NCBI GenBank assembly: GCA_021155195.1
Contig: JAJNPV010000037.1
Location: 434,001 to 498,000 of the forward strand
DNA from: Ohtaekwangia sp.
Lineage (GTDB): Bacteria; Bacteroidota; Bacteroidia; Cytophagales; Cyclobacteriaceae
Length of the DNA stretch: 64,000 bases
Reading direction: 5' to 3'
The translations under genes were made by a program, and so were the position numbers. Of this stretch, positions 33,026-42,163 are shown in pieces. Each line of letters opens with the position of its first letter. Position 1 is the first letter of the stretch. The notes under the pieces are model-generated. The model searched no databases, had not been told where the DNA came from, and worked only from the letters and a program-made list of their open reading frames with translations.

Positions 33026-33703
33026 TCATGTAATTGCCTTCGCAATAGCAAAAGCTGCAGCCGCTGCAGCCGCGCCTACAATAGTAACACGCAGCGCTCC
33101 TTTAAATAAAGGCTGACCTGTCAATTTGCTTTTCACCAAACCAAATACTACCAGACAGAGCAATGTAATAATAGAGGAATAAATAAGACCTTCGCTTGAA
33201 GATTCCGTAAAGAAGTAGGCACTCAGCGGAATCAATCCACCAATCACGTAGGATATGCCAATGATCGATGCGCTTTGTAGTGCCCTATGTTTATGGGGTC
33301 GTTCCAGGCCTAGTTCAAAACGCATCATAAAGTCCACCCACTTTTTTGGATTTTGCGCCATCTCACGCGCTACTTTCTCCTGCAAGTCTTCGCTTATTCC
33401 ATATTCAGCAAAAATCTCTTTGGTTTCCTGAATTTCAATTTCATGTTTGTGAACCACTTCATCATACTCTCGTTTTTCCTCAGAGTCGTAGTGTTCAATT
33501 TCTGTCCGTCCGGCTAAGTAGCCACCTAATCCCATGGCAATGGAACCGGCAGCGATTTCTGCGAGCCCTGCTGTGATTACAATAGTGGTAGAATCTACGG
33601 CACCACTAAGCCCTGCAGCCAAGGCAAAGGGCACGGTGAGTCCATCACTCATGCCAATCACAAAGTCTCTTACCTTTTCCGAACTTTGAAAGTGCTCTTC
33701 CAT
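33026..33703 (-). CDS. VIT1/CCC1 transporter family protein
   Basis: 225 residues. FVIGMSDGLTVPFALAAGLS and IAAGSIAMGLGGYLAGRTE are the first two membrane segments with the conserved Gly/Asp pattern of the VIT1/CCC1 iron and manganese transporters. A cytoplasmic, charged insert (HYDSEEKREYDEVVHKHEIE) carries the metal-binding Glu-rich helices. Three further membrane segments are in the C-terminal half. It probably moves iron or manganese out of the cytoplasm. Its -7 element lies 17 bases upstream, between it and the next minus-strand gene. Confidence 0.88.
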   Translation of the reverse strand: MEEHFQSSEKVRDFVIGMSDGLTVPFALAAGLSGAVDSTTIVITAGLAEIAAGSIAMGLGGYLAGRTEIEHYDSEEKREYDEVVHKHEIEIQETKEIFAEYGISEDLQEKVAREMAQNPKKWVDFMMRFELGLERPHKHRALQSASIIGISYVIGGLIPLSAYFFTESSSEGLIYSSIITLLCLVVFGLVKSKLTGQPLFKGALRVTIVGAAAAAAAFAIAKAIT

Positions 33704-33719
33704 TCTATTAAACTACGAT

Positions 33720-33727
33720 CAAAAGTA
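33720..33727 (-). promoter_or_regulatory. Promoter -7 element for the VIT1/CCC1 gene
   Basis: TACTTTTG on the minus strand matches TAnnTTTG; only about 17 bases precede the ATG. No -33 TTTG at 19 bases. Confidence 0.35.
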
Positions 33728-33741
33728 AGCAAATTGAAAAG

Positions 33742-34446
33742 CTATTCCTTAAGGGCAAAAAATTGAATGAGCAAGGTTACGATCTCCTTCTGACTATCAA
33801 GGTAGGGTGCCTCGGGATACTGAAAATTAAAGCGCTCTAATTTTTTGTTAAAAGTCTCTTCAGAAATACCATAAAGTTCCATCACCTGTTTTCTTACTTC
33901 GGGCGAAGTAATGGTTTTACGATATACTTCGGTTTTCGAAAGCTCATCGCGTTTGTTTTTGGTTTTATCTTTTCCTCCAAAGCCGATGGTAATGCCCGGC
34001 CCGAAGGTGGCTACGCTTCCGGGTTCAGGTGTTAGTGGTTGGTTTTTAAGTTTTACTTGAGTGTTCGCAGGCAGATTTTTTTTCCAATCGTCTACACCAT
34101 CGATATTATAATCACCATAGACCGTTACATCTTTCAGCAATCTAGAATCTTCTGCTAAAATGATTCTTAAATCATTCTGATTTTTTCTTGCAATGAATAA
34201 ATAGGGTTTGTGGCCTAAGCGAGTAAAAACAAGTGTGTCACTCAAATTTGTTTCAATTGAAAAGGTGCCATCTTCTTTTGTGGATAGCCCCATGCTTTTG
34301 TTTTTGATTTGAATAGCAACATAGGGGAGAGGCTGGAATGAAGCGGAATCTAAGACTACTCCTGAAAGGGTGATGATTTGGGATTGCGCATTTGATAAGA
34401 ATGGCAAGAGGAGAACTATTAAGGACAGTTGAAAAATCAACCTCAT
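33742..34446 (-). CDS. Exported protein with carboxypeptidase-like regulatory domain
   Basis: 234 residues with signal peptide (MRLIFQLSLIVLLLPFLSNAQ). Residues ~23-110 are a CarboxypepD_reg-like beta-sandwich: ITLSGVVLDSASFQPLPYVA, GLSTKEDGTFSIE and DTLVFTRLGHKP. The remaining C-terminal ~120 residues are charged, with FNKKLERFNFQYPEAPYLDS, and match no family I know. In Bacteroidota this domain is common in outer-membrane-associated and TonB receptor proteins; here it is free-standing. It lies downstream of rlmN on the same strand (59-base gap). Confidence 0.7.
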   Translation of the reverse strand: MRLIFQLSLIVLLLPFLSNAQSQIITLSGVVLDSASFQPLPYVAIQIKNKSMGLSTKEDGTFSIETNLSDTLVFTRLGHKPYLFIARKNQNDLRIILAEDSRLLKDVTVYGDYNIDGVDDWKKNLPANTQVKLKNQPLTPEPGSVATFGPGITIGFGGKDKTKNKRDELSKTEVYRKTITSPEVRKQVMELYGISEETFNKKLERFNFQYPEAPYLDSQKEIVTLLIQFFALKE

Positions 34447-34505
34447 GAAATTTGTCTGATTAGCTTGCGCTGTTTAACTATGATGATAACAACCTCAAAT
34501 AAGTT

Positions 34506-35555
34506 TTATGTTTTATTAGCCAATTGCCCACAGGCAGCATCAATATCTTTGCCTCGACTTTTTCGTATGCGGGTGGTGATGCCGTTTTTCTCCAGCAGAT
34601 CCATATACATAGTTAATGTGCTATCGGTTGCTTGCTGAAATTCCCCATCATCGATTGGGTTGTATTCAATCAGGTTTACTTTGGAAGGCACCAGTTTACA
34701 AAATTTCAATAAAGCCTCGGCATCTTCTTGCGTATCATTAATGCCCTTCCATACAACATATTCGTATGTAACTTTATTCTTCGTTTTTTGATACCAATAG
34801 ATTAATGCTTCACCTAATTCTTCAAGCGAATTGGTGTCGTTAATGGGCATAATGGATGACCGGGTTTTATTGATGGCAGAGTGAAGTGATACGGCCAAAT
34901 TAAATTTCACCTGATCATCGGCCATCTTCTTAATCATTTTGGCAACACCCACTGTAGAGACTGTAATTCTGCGACTTGCCATGTTAAGTCCTTTTTGCGC
35001 AGTAATTTTTTCAATGGCTGCAGTTACGTTTGCATAATTAAGCAGCGGTTCGCCCATACCCATAAACACAATGTTGGTTAAAGGTCTTCCAAAAAACACT
35101 TCGGCTTGTTCCTTAATGGCTACTACCTGATCATAGATTTCGTCAGGACTTAAGTTACGCTGTCGCTTTAGCCGCGCAGTAGCGCAAAACTTGCAAGCAA
35201 GACTGCACCCCACCTGTGACGAAACGCAAGCAGTAATTCTTTTTTCAGTAGGAATTAAAACAGACTCCACGATCATACCATCGTGTAACGTAACGGCATT
35301 TTTTATTGTGCCATCAGCGCTGCGCTGCATGTTATCCACTTTAATGTGATTGATCACAAAGTGATTCTTTAACATGGTGCGGGTTTCGAGCGAGATGTTG
35401 GTCATCTGGTCAATGCTCTTGGCCGATTTCATCCAAAGCCACTCATACACCTGCTGTGCCCGAAAAGGCTTTTCACCCTGCGAAACAAAAAACTCTTTTA
35501 ACTCTTCGAGTTTTAGTTTGCGTATATCCCTTTTCGTAATTACCCCCTCACTCAT
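34506..35555 (-). CDS. rlmN: RlmN: 23S rRNA/tRNA adenine-C2 methyltransferase
   Basis: 349 residues, radical SAM. The iron-sulfur motif is Cys117, Cys121 and Cys124 in GCSLACKFCATA; the C-terminal Cys342 (DIDAACGQL) and an internal Cys form the methyl-carrying pair. FMGMGEPLLNY and RRITVSTVGV are the usual SAM-binding segments. The enzyme methylates A2503 in 23S rRNA and A37 of some tRNAs. Its ATG overlaps the stop of the small lipocalin-like gene (TAATG), so the two are translationally coupled. Confidence 0.96.
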   Translation of the reverse strand: MSEGVITKRDIRKLKLEELKEFFVSQGEKPFRAQQVYEWLWMKSAKSIDQMTNISLETRTMLKNHFVINHIKVDNMQRSADGTIKNAVTLHDGMIVESVLIPTEKRITACVSSQVGCSLACKFCATARLKRQRNLSPDEIYDQVVAIKEQAEVFFGRPLTNIVFMGMGEPLLNYANVTAAIEKITAQKGLNMASRRITVSTVGVAKMIKKMADDQVKFNLAVSLHSAINKTRSSIMPINDTNSLEELGEALIYWYQKTKNKVTYEYVVWKGINDTQEDAEALLKFCKLVPSKVNLIEYNPIDDGEFQQATDSTLTMYMDLLEKNGITTRIRKSRGKDIDAACGQLANKT

Positions 35556-35977
35556 TATTCAACTCGCGTAAAAGTTTTGACTTCACATTCCTTTAATGCG
35601 TTGTGAAAGCGAAGTGTAGTTTCTGAAAGTTCATCAATGATAAATCGCAGAGTAGCTATTCCAGATTTCTTATCTAGGAATTGAAGCTCCTGATCAGCAA
35701 GGCGATAATCAAATTTAGTCACATCACTTCCTTTCTTTTTTCCTTGCATAAAAATTCCCTCTTCTCCCGTCCCTTTTTTGCTGAAGCTGATCATGCGCAC
35801 CACAGAATGTCTCGAGGCACCCATGCCATCTCTCAACTCAATTTCTGTATCACTCTCCTCCATATTACTTTGAAAGCAGGTTTTCTCATCCGTAAGCTGC
35901 CAATTACCTACCAAGGACTGTCCTTGTGATAAATGACTGAGTGCAAACACCCATGCGAAAGCAAGAAGTAGTTTCAT
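35555..35977 (-). CDS. Small exported lipocalin-like protein
   Basis: 140 residues with signal peptide (MKLLLAFAWVFALSHLSQGQ). The mature part begins SLVGNWQLTDEKTCFQSN and continues as a series of beta strands (VVRMISFSKKGTGEEGIF, TKFDYRLADQELQFLD, ATLRFIIDELSETTLRF). GNW plus the run of antiparallel strands fits a lipocalin-like fold of Bacteroidota. Ligand unknown. A TAATTTTG element lies upstream at 36021-36028. It overlaps the rlmN start by one base. Confidence 0.55.
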   Translation of the reverse strand: MKLLLAFAWVFALSHLSQGQSLVGNWQLTDEKTCFQSNMEESDTEIELRDGMGASRHSVVRMISFSKKGTGEEGIFMQGKKKGSDVTKFDYRLADQELQFLDKKSGIATLRFIIDELSETTLRFHNALKECEVKTFTRVE

Positions 35978-36020
35978 AATTTAATTATTAGTGGAAGCCA
36001 TTACTTACCATATCTTATGC

Positions 36021-36028
36021 CAAAATTA
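36021..36028 (-). promoter_or_regulatory. Promoter -7 element for the lipocalin-like/rlmN pair
   Basis: TAATTTTG on the minus strand, about 44 bases before the start codon; no -33 TTTG at the right distance. Confidence 0.35.
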
Positions 36029-36149
36029 CATTTATTTTTACGGCCTTCATCTGCATTTACATTAAATGACCAGCAGTATGGAGTTTTAGCCGACCTCTCG
36101 AGATTTAAAAACAGCGCTCACTAAACTTTAATTCATTCCACCCAAAGTC

Positions 36150-36181
36150 TTTGAGTTTCGTAATTAATCCCCGTAATTTTC
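36150..36181 (+). promoter_or_regulatory. Promoter of the DUF1611-epimerase operon
   Basis: TTTG, 20 bases, then TAATTTTC (one mismatch to TAnnTTTG); start codon 18 bases downstream. Confidence 0.5.
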
Positions 36182-36199
36182 GCCTTCACTAAACATTCT

Positions 36200-37276
36200 A
36201 TGGAAAAGAGTAATGCCATTATCATCACTGCAGGCTACTTAGATAGCAACAGTGGAAAAACAGCACATGGATTAATTCGCGGTACGGATCGTTATAATAT
36301 AGTGGGGGTTATCGATCCCAAACATGGAGGTAAAGATGCCGGAGAAGTGTTGGATGGCAAAAAGCGTAACATTCCGGTTTACAACACAATTGATGAGTTT
36401 GCAAAGACATCGAAGCAAATTGCTAAGTATTGTATAATTGGTGTGGCCACGAAAGGTGGAGTAATCCCTGATTCACTTCGAGCTATACTGAAAGATGGAT
36501 TAGTCCATGGGTATAGTTTAGTAAATGGCTTGCACGAATATATTTCAGACATTCCTGAGTTGGCCGATTTTGCCCGTGCCCGGGGATTGGAAATCATTGA
36601 CGTGCGCAAACCCAAAAAATTTAAAGATCTACATTTTTGGTCGGGTAAAATAAAGAATGTGCATTGCCCAAAGATTGCAGTGCTTGGTACCGACTGTGCT
36701 TTGGGAAAGAGAACAACCACTCGTTTTTTAACTGAAGCGATGCGTAAAGCAGGGTTCAGAGCCGAAATGATTTACACAGGACAAACCGGTTGGATGCAAG
36801 GCGCTAAATACGGGTTTGTATTTGATAGTACGCTCAATGATTTTATTTCGGGTGAAATGGAGCATGCTATTGTTCAATGCTGGGAGGAAGCAAAACCTGA
36901 TATTATTTTTATTGAGGGTCAATCTTCGTTAAGAAATCCAAGTGGTCCGGCTGGGGCCGAATGGATTGTTTCGGCAGATGCTAATGCTGCCATCATTCAA
37001 CATAATCCGGCTCGCAAGCAGTACAAAGACATGGAGTATTACCCGGCTTACATTCCTGAGATTAAGGATGAGATTGCCTTGATAAAAATTTATGGTGCAC
37101 CAACGGTTGCTATAACCGTTAATACAGCAAAAATGACTGAACAAGATGCGCGCGATTATGCATCTCAAAAAGAAAAAGAACTTGGTATTCCGGTTATTCT
37201 TCCCTTGGAAGATGGTGTAGATCGGTTGGTTGCAGTATTTAAAGATATGATTGATAAATCGATCGCTCAGGTTTGA
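36200..37276 (+). CDS. DUF1611 protein (DgcN-like, possible D-glutamate N-acetyltransferase)
   Basis: 358 residues. Residues 1-145 are a Rossmann-like domain (AIIITAGYLDSNSGKTAHG, KYCIIGVATKGGVIPD) and residues ~155-350 a P-loop-like domain with LGTDCALGKRTTTRFLTEA and IIFIEGQSSLRNPSGP, the DUF1611 signature. In marine bacteria a DUF1611 protein (DgcN) with an enolase-superfamily partner (DgcA) has been linked to D-glutamate catabolism by N-acetylation. The next gene is such a partner, 25 bases away. An NAD-dependent epimerase annotation is also seen for this family. It heads a four-gene plus-strand group. Confidence 0.85.
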   Translation: MEKSNAIIITAGYLDSNSGKTAHGLIRGTDRYNIVGVIDPKHGGKDAGEVLDGKKRNIPVYNTIDEFAKTSKQIAKYCIIGVATKGGVIPDSLRAILKDGLVHGYSLVNGLHEYISDIPELADFARARGLEIIDVRKPKKFKDLHFWSGKIKNVHCPKIAVLGTDCALGKRTTTRFLTEAMRKAGFRAEMIYTGQTGWMQGAKYGFVFDSTLNDFISGEMEHAIVQCWEEAKPDIIFIEGQSSLRNPSGPAGAEWIVSADANAAIIQHNPARKQYKDMEYYPAYIPEIKDEIALIKIYGAPTVAITVNTAKMTEQDARDYASQKEKELGIPVILPLEDGVDRLVAVFKDMIDKSIAQV

Positions 37277-37301
37277 TTTAGGAAACTGTTAAAAAATTTG
37301 A

Positions 37302-38369
37302 ATGAAAATAAAATCTATTAAAGTCTGGTCAGCCGACCTTGTTAATACAAAACCTTACACCATCGCCTTCAAAACAGTTGATGAAGTACTGAATGCATTT
37401 GTAGAGATTACATTAGAGAATGGCGTTACAGGAATTGGGGCTGCAAACCCAAGCGAGTATGTAACCGGGGAAAACTTCGAACAATGCGAACAAGCTCTTC
37501 AGGAAAAGAACATTCAATTTTTACTTGGTCGCGATATCAATGAGATTCATCAGCTTACCTATGAAGTGTGGCTGAAGTTACCAAAAAATCCTGCTGCACG
37601 TGCTGCGATAGATATTGCCTTGTACGACACCTTTACCAAATACCTAAAAGTTCCTTTAGTGAAATACCTGGGACAGAAGATTCACTCGCTTCCAACTTCT
37701 AATACTATTGGTATTAAAAATGTTGAGGAGACTTTGAAAGAAGCAGCTGAATATGGCGAACGTGGGTTCACTGTATTGAAGGTGAAACTAGGCATCGATT
37801 TAGAGGAAGATATTGAGCGTATGGTAAAGCTGCGCGAAAAATTCGGAAGGAAGTTTGTGATCCGCATAGATGCAAACCAGGGATATACAACTACTCAAAC
37901 CATTGAATTTTACAATCGAACAAAGGGACTTGATATCGAATTGATTGAGCAACCCCTTCCCGCTAAGGCAATAGAGGAATCAAAAAAATTACCTGAAGAG
38001 ATTCGAAAGATACTAGCGGCCGATGAATCTTTACTCTCACCTCAACACGCCTTTGAGTTGGTAAAACCGCCCCTTGCTGCCGGAATTTTTAATATTAAGT
38101 TGATGAAGTGTGGAGGAATAAGTCAGGCACTAAAAATAGCTGACATGGGTTATTTAGCTGGAGTTGATCTGTTCTGGGGTTGCAATGATGAAAGTATTGT
38201 AAGTATAACGGCTGCGCTTCATACTGCATTTGCTTGTGCCAATACGAAATACATCGATCTTGATGGCAGCCTCGACTTGGCCAAAGATGAAGTGAAAGGT
38301 GGTTTTATTTTGAAAGATGGGATGATGTATTGTTCAGATAAACCTGGGTTGGGAGTAGAGCGAATCTAA
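37302..38369 (+). CDS. Dipeptide epimerase / N-acetyl-D-glutamate racemase-type enolase-superfamily enzyme
   Basis: 355 residues, mandelate racemase/muconate lactonising type. The catalytic Lys pair is K160 and K162 (VLKVKLG). The metal ligands are D190 (RIDANQGY), E216 (LIEQPL) and D241 (AADESLL), and the second catalytic Lys is K266 (FNIKLMKCGGI). These are the residues of L-Ala-D/L-Glu epimerases, which recycle murein dipeptides. Beside a DUF1611 gene the alternative, racemisation of N-acetyl-D-glutamate (DgcA), is as likely. No signal peptide, so cytoplasmic. Confidence 0.9.
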   Translation: MKIKSIKVWSADLVNTKPYTIAFKTVDEVLNAFVEITLENGVTGIGAANPSEYVTGENFEQCEQALQEKNIQFLLGRDINEIHQLTYEVWLKLPKNPAARAAIDIALYDTFTKYLKVPLVKYLGQKIHSLPTSNTIGIKNVEETLKEAAEYGERGFTVLKVKLGIDLEEDIERMVKLREKFGRKFVIRIDANQGYTTTQTIEFYNRTKGLDIELIEQPLPAKAIEESKKLPEEIRKILAADESLLSPQHAFELVKPPLAAGIFNIKLMKCGGISQALKIADMGYLAGVDLFWGCNDESIVSITAALHTAFACANTKYIDLDGSLDLAKDEVKGGFILKDGMMYCSDKPGLGVERI

Positions 38370-38378
38370 TTAAAAACC

Positions 38379-38918
38379 ATGAAGAAAATTGTCTTCATTA
38401 TATTAATAAGTGTAAGTATTGCTCGTGCGCAATACATTCATGACAATTCTTCTGAGATTCAAGTAGCAATTTTTATGGCTGTGGATTGCCCAATCACACA
38501 AAAGTATTTGAACACGATTAAAGAGATTGCCAATCAGTTTTCAAATAAGCCTGTTCAGTTTGTTGGATATTTTCCTGCAGGATTAACAAAGAAAGAATCT
38601 ACTGCTTTTCGAACTGAATATAAAATCCCACAGGAGATCGAATTAATTGATGACAAAAAGCACGAATGGACAGAAATGCTGGATGCAAAAGTAACCCCCG
38701 AAGCATTTGTTATTAAAAATAAACAGGTTGTATATCGAGGTGCCATTGATAATTGGTTTTACGAATTAGGTCGCTATCGTAAAGAAGTTACGGCTCACTA
38801 TCTGGTTGATGCTATCCAAGCTAGTTTGAATAATGAGAAACCATCAATAACTGAGACCGAAGCTCTGGGTTGCTTTATTCAACGATCCGAAAAAACGGAG
38901 GCACATCTGCATCATTAG
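38379..38918 (+). CDS. Exported thioredoxin-like (redoxin) protein
   Basis: 179 residues with a signal peptide (KKIVFIILISVSIARAQ). The thioredoxin fold shows AIFMAVDCPITQKYLNTI, where one Cys stands at the usual active site (DCP), so a two-Cys CxxC is absent. KVTPEAFVIKNKQVVYRGAI is the cis-Pro region, followed by GAIDNWF. Such proteins occur beside c-type cytochrome/copper monooxygenase-like proteins and may act in their maturation or as peroxidases. It is 9 bases before the next gene, in the same operon. Confidence 0.78.
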   Translation: MKKIVFIILISVSIARAQYIHDNSSEIQVAIFMAVDCPITQKYLNTIKEIANQFSNKPVQFVGYFPAGLTKKESTAFRTEYKIPQEIELIDDKKHEWTEMLDAKVTPEAFVIKNKQVVYRGAIDNWFYELGRYRKEVTAHYLVDAIQASLNNEKPSITETEALGCFIQRSEKTEAHLHH

Positions 38919-38926
38919 AGAGTTAA

Positions 38927-40183
38927 ATGATGAAAAGGCTTAATCTCGTACTACTAGTATCACTTCATTTCGGTCTTGTATTTGGTCAATCCAAGCCAAC
39001 CTTTTATGCCGACATAGAACCTATTTTGAAAAACAATTGTGTAAGCTGTCACAAACCGGGTGGAATTGGCCCCTTTAGCCTACAGACGTATGAGGAAGTA
39101 AAAGCAAAGGGAAATTTTATCGGACATGTAACCAAAACGCGCTACATGCCGCCCTGGAAGGCTGACCCCACATTTCAAACATTTCGGAATGAGAGGAAAT
39201 TGGAGCAGTCCCAGATTGATGTTATTCAAACCTGGATAGCAACGGGAATGACAAAGGGCAAAAAAACTAAATCAAAAATTACTCAACAAGCAAAAGAGTT
39301 GACTCAGCCCGATCTTTCGCTACCCATGCTTAGTACTTACACCCTATCAGAAAAGGCAGAGGAGGATTTTCGGTTTTTTGTTATGCCCACAAATCTGTCA
39401 AAAGATACCTATATCTCGGCAGTGGAGTTTATTCCGGGTAATCGCAAGCAAGTTCATCATAGTAGAATCATGGTTGACTCTTCGCAACGCATTCGGGGTA
39501 TTGACGGAATGAGTGAGTTAGATCCAGCGATAAAGAAATTTCAAACTATTCCACTGGCCGATGAATTTTTATATGGGTGGGTTCCAGGAAACACAAAGAT
39601 TTTTTTTCCGCCTGGTACGGCTAAAAAAATTGGGAAAGGTTCGGATTTGATTTTAAACATTCACTATTCCCCTTCTTCAAAACCTCAGCAAGATAAATCG
39701 GTGATCAATCTTTACTTTGCAAAAACCCCAGTAACCCGTGAAGTCAACACACTCACGCTTCGCGAAAATGATATTCGCAATCAACCTTTTTATATCGATG
39801 CCGAGCGGATGCCTACTTTCCATATAAGCTATCCAGTTAACAGAGATATTTCATTAATTTCAGTAATGCCGCACATGCACTTTATTGGCAAATCGTTTCT
39901 CGCTTACGCGATGACGGCTGAAGGTGAAAAGATTCCATTAATTAAGATTGATAACTGGGATTTCAACTGGCAATCAACCTATCAATTCAAAACATTGCTG
40001 AAAATACCTGCCGGCTCACGGATTATTGTAGAGGCAAAATATGATAACACAAGCGAGAACCCGGCTAATCCAAATCATCCTGCAAAGGATATTGGTTATG
40101 GCTGGAATTCAACAGATGAAATGTGTAATCTAGTGATCTACTATTTGGATTATAAGGAAGGTGATGAGTATCTAGAATATTAG
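38927..40183 (+). CDS. c-type cytochrome/copper ascorbate-dependent monooxygenase-like protein
   Basis: 418 residues with signal peptide (ending VFGQ). Residues ~25-110 form a heme domain with CVSCHKPGG (CxxCH) and Met in TRYMPPWKADP. Residues ~150-410 resemble the PHM/DBH copper type II monooxygenase fold: KQVHHSRIMVD gives a His-His pair and SVMPHMHFIGKS a His-x-His pair. The reaction and substrate are unknown; a copper-dependent hydroxylation driven by the heme is a guess. It is the last gene of the DUF1611 group and meets the reverse ABC ATPase gene with a 4-base overlap. Confidence 0.82.
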   Translation: MMKRLNLVLLVSLHFGLVFGQSKPTFYADIEPILKNNCVSCHKPGGIGPFSLQTYEEVKAKGNFIGHVTKTRYMPPWKADPTFQTFRNERKLEQSQIDVIQTWIATGMTKGKKTKSKITQQAKELTQPDLSLPMLSTYTLSEKAEEDFRFFVMPTNLSKDTYISAVEFIPGNRKQVHHSRIMVDSSQRIRGIDGMSELDPAIKKFQTIPLADEFLYGWVPGNTKIFFPPGTAKKIGKGSDLILNIHYSPSSKPQQDKSVINLYFAKTPVTREVNTLTLRENDIRNQPFYIDAERMPTFHISYPVNRDISLISVMPHMHFIGKSFLAYAMTAEGEKIPLIKIDNWDFNWQSTYQFKTLLKIPAGSRIIVEAKYDNTSENPANPNHPAKDIGYGWNSTDEMCNLVIYYLDYKEGDEYLEY

Positions 40184-41139
40184 GTATTCTTTAATTCCTC
40201 CAATAAATCCTTAATTGTTCTGAAAGTTGAATTTTCAATCGACCAGATTGATTGACCGTTTACATCTTTGATGGTTACAACTACAATGGCCTTTTCATTT
40301 ATCTCATATCCATTTCGTTCAAGCGCATTTTTAGTCCAGAGATAAGTATGACCCTCACCTTTTAAATGGATGGAAGTTTTTCTGAAACCTTCTTGGGTCA
40401 TTTTTCCGGTTTTAAGATCAAAGCCTTTAAATTGAAAGACCTGATCAAACGTGCCGTCTAACACTAAGTCTTCCGGAAGTCCTTCAAGTATTTTTTGGTC
40501 GGGTGTTGCCAACCAAACAGAATCAGCCGTTTGTAAAGCAAGGTCAAGTTCATGCGTAGCCACTAAAATAGATTTACTTGCCGTGCGACAAAGCGAGCGC
40601 AGGATATTCATTATCTCTACACGATTGTTTAAATCGAGATGAGCAGTAGGTTCATCTAAAAATAAAATGGGCGTATTCTGTGCAAGCGCTTTAGCTATCA
40701 TAACCATTTGAAGTTGACCGTCACTCAATTCAAAAAGTTTTTTGGTTATGATGGATTCAAGATGAACTTGTTGAATCGCATGGTCGATTAATTCATGATC
40801 AAGTTTGGATAGTGTGACATTCCAATTCAGGTATGGATAGCGACCGTACGTGATCAAATCATACACGGTCATCAATGCAGAATTAATTCGATCGGTCAGC
40901 ACAACGGCTACAGGTTGATTATTAACAATATCAATTCTTCCTGCCAATGGCTTCTGGAGTCCGGCAAGAGTTCGTATTAACGTTGATTTACCAACCCCAT
41001 TGGAACCCATAAAGCAAACAAGTTCGCCTTGCTTCAACTTCAAATTGAGGTTATCAAATAGAGTATAATCTTTCTTATCAGTTCGATACCCAACAACCAA
41101 GTCGGTTGTACTCATTACTATGTTGGTGGATTCAGACAC
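40180..41139 (-). CDS. ABC transporter ATP-binding protein, BtuD/FecE type, with C-terminal extension
   Basis: 319 residues, about 60 more than usual. Walker A GSNGVGKS (residues 45-52), a Q-loop followed by signature LSDGQLQMV (normally LSGGQ), Walker B PILFLDEPTAHLDL and H-loop VATHELDLAL. From about residue 245 an extra domain (TSIHLKGEGHTYLWTKNALE and following) of unknown role is present. It pairs with the permease upstream (8-base overlap). The substrate is a chelate: cobalamin or siderophore. Given one BtuF-like binder and one BtuB-like receptor in this window, B12 is favoured. Confidence 0.88.
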   Translation of the reverse strand: MSESTNIVMSTTDLVVGYRTDKKDYTLFDNLNLKLKQGELVCFMGSNGVGKSTLIRTLAGLQKPLAGRIDIVNNQPVAVVLTDRINSALMTVYDLITYGRYPYLNWNVTLSKLDHELIDHAIQQVHLESIITKKLFELSDGQLQMVMIAKALAQNTPILFLDEPTAHLDLNNRVEIMNILRSLCRTASKSILVATHELDLALQTADSVWLATPDQKILEGLPEDLVLDGTFDQVFQFKGFDLKTGKMTQEGFRKTSIHLKGEGHTYLWTKNALERNGYEINEKAIVVVTIKDVNGQSIWSIENSTFRTIKDLLEELKNT

Positions 41140-42163
41140 TTATTCTTTTTGATTTAATAACCATCCAAATCACAACGGGTGCACCAATCATTGAGGTAAC
41201 AGCGTTTAATGGCAGCACTTGTGTGCCCCCGGGAATTTGTGCCAGCAGATCGCACAGCAGCAGCAAACTTGCTCCGCCAGTCATCACAGCCGGAATTAAC
41301 ATTTTGTGATTGGTTATGGGTATTACCAATCGAACCAGATGAGGAACAGCCAGTCCAACAAAAGCTATCGGACCACAAAAGGCAGTAACTGCACCCGTAA
41401 GAAGCCCTGTTGCTATTACAATAAAAAATCGTGAACGATCGAGGTTAATATTCAGGTTTCTTGCATAGTTCTCACCAAGAAGCCAGCTGTTTAGCGGCTT
41501 TATTAAACCATAACTAATAATGAACCCTATTAATAGTATCAGCGAAAGCACACCAAGTTCTTTCCAGCCGGTACCTCCAACACTCCCCAGTGTCCAAATC
41601 ATGAATGCCTGTAGATCATCGGCATGACTCGTGAATTGCATTACACTTACAATGGATGAAGTGGCTGCGCTAATCATCAGCCCTATTATTAAGAGCGAGG
41701 TATTGTCTTTAACATAATTGGCAATAGAGATTATTAAAATAAAAACCAGTGCTCCGCCAGCGCTGGCCGCCAATGCAATGCTCCACGGGTTTTGAAAGAT
41801 GACGCCCGAAATACCTGGACTGAATTGGCCGACAAGTAATAGTGTGGCAACTAAAAGACTGGCTCCCGAAGTAAGTCCGAGCACATCAGGTCCTGCCATT
41901 GGGTTCCTAAAAAGAGTCTGCATGAGAAGACCTCCGGTTGCCAGGGCGCTGCCTGCCAAAATGCACGTGAGTGCCTTTGGGATTCTGAATTGCCAGAGAA
42001 TGGTTTGATAGGTCCCACCTTCATTAGAAAAAAAACTACTAATAAGACTGGAAATTGGAATCCTGACACTTCCGACAGAAAGATTAATAATCAGCAAGAC
42101 CACCAAAAGAGTACCTAATATTATGCCCTCCTTCCAAAAAGTAGTTTGCCTCATTAATTCCAC
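41132..42163 (-). CDS. FecCD/BtuC-type ABC permease
   Basis: 343 residues, nine to ten membrane helices. FecCD-family landmarks are FRIPKALTCILAGSALATGG, LMQTLFRNPMAGPDVLGLTS and FCGPIAFVGLAVPHLVRL. These are the usual gating and coupling segments. It imports cobalamin or a ferric siderophore across the inner membrane with the downstream ATPase and a periplasmic binding lipoprotein. It is the first gene of the pair. No cobalamin riboswitch is seen in the 282-base gap upstream, which instead holds the ribosomal promoter. Confidence 0.9.
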   Translation of the reverse strand: MELMRQTTFWKEGIILGTLLVVLLIINLSVGSVRIPISSLISSFFSNEGGTYQTILWQFRIPKALTCILAGSALATGGLLMQTLFRNPMAGPDVLGLTSGASLLVATLLLVGQFSPGISGVIFQNPWSIALAASAGGALVFILIISIANYVKDNTSLLIIGLMISAATSSIVSVMQFTSHADDLQAFMIWTLGSVGGTGWKELGVLSLILLIGFIISYGLIKPLNSWLLGENYARNLNINLDRSRFFIVIATGLLTGAVTAFCGPIAFVGLAVPHLVRLVIPITNHKMLIPAVMTGGASLLLLCDLLAQIPGGTQVLPLNAVTSMIGAPVVIWMVIKSKRISV

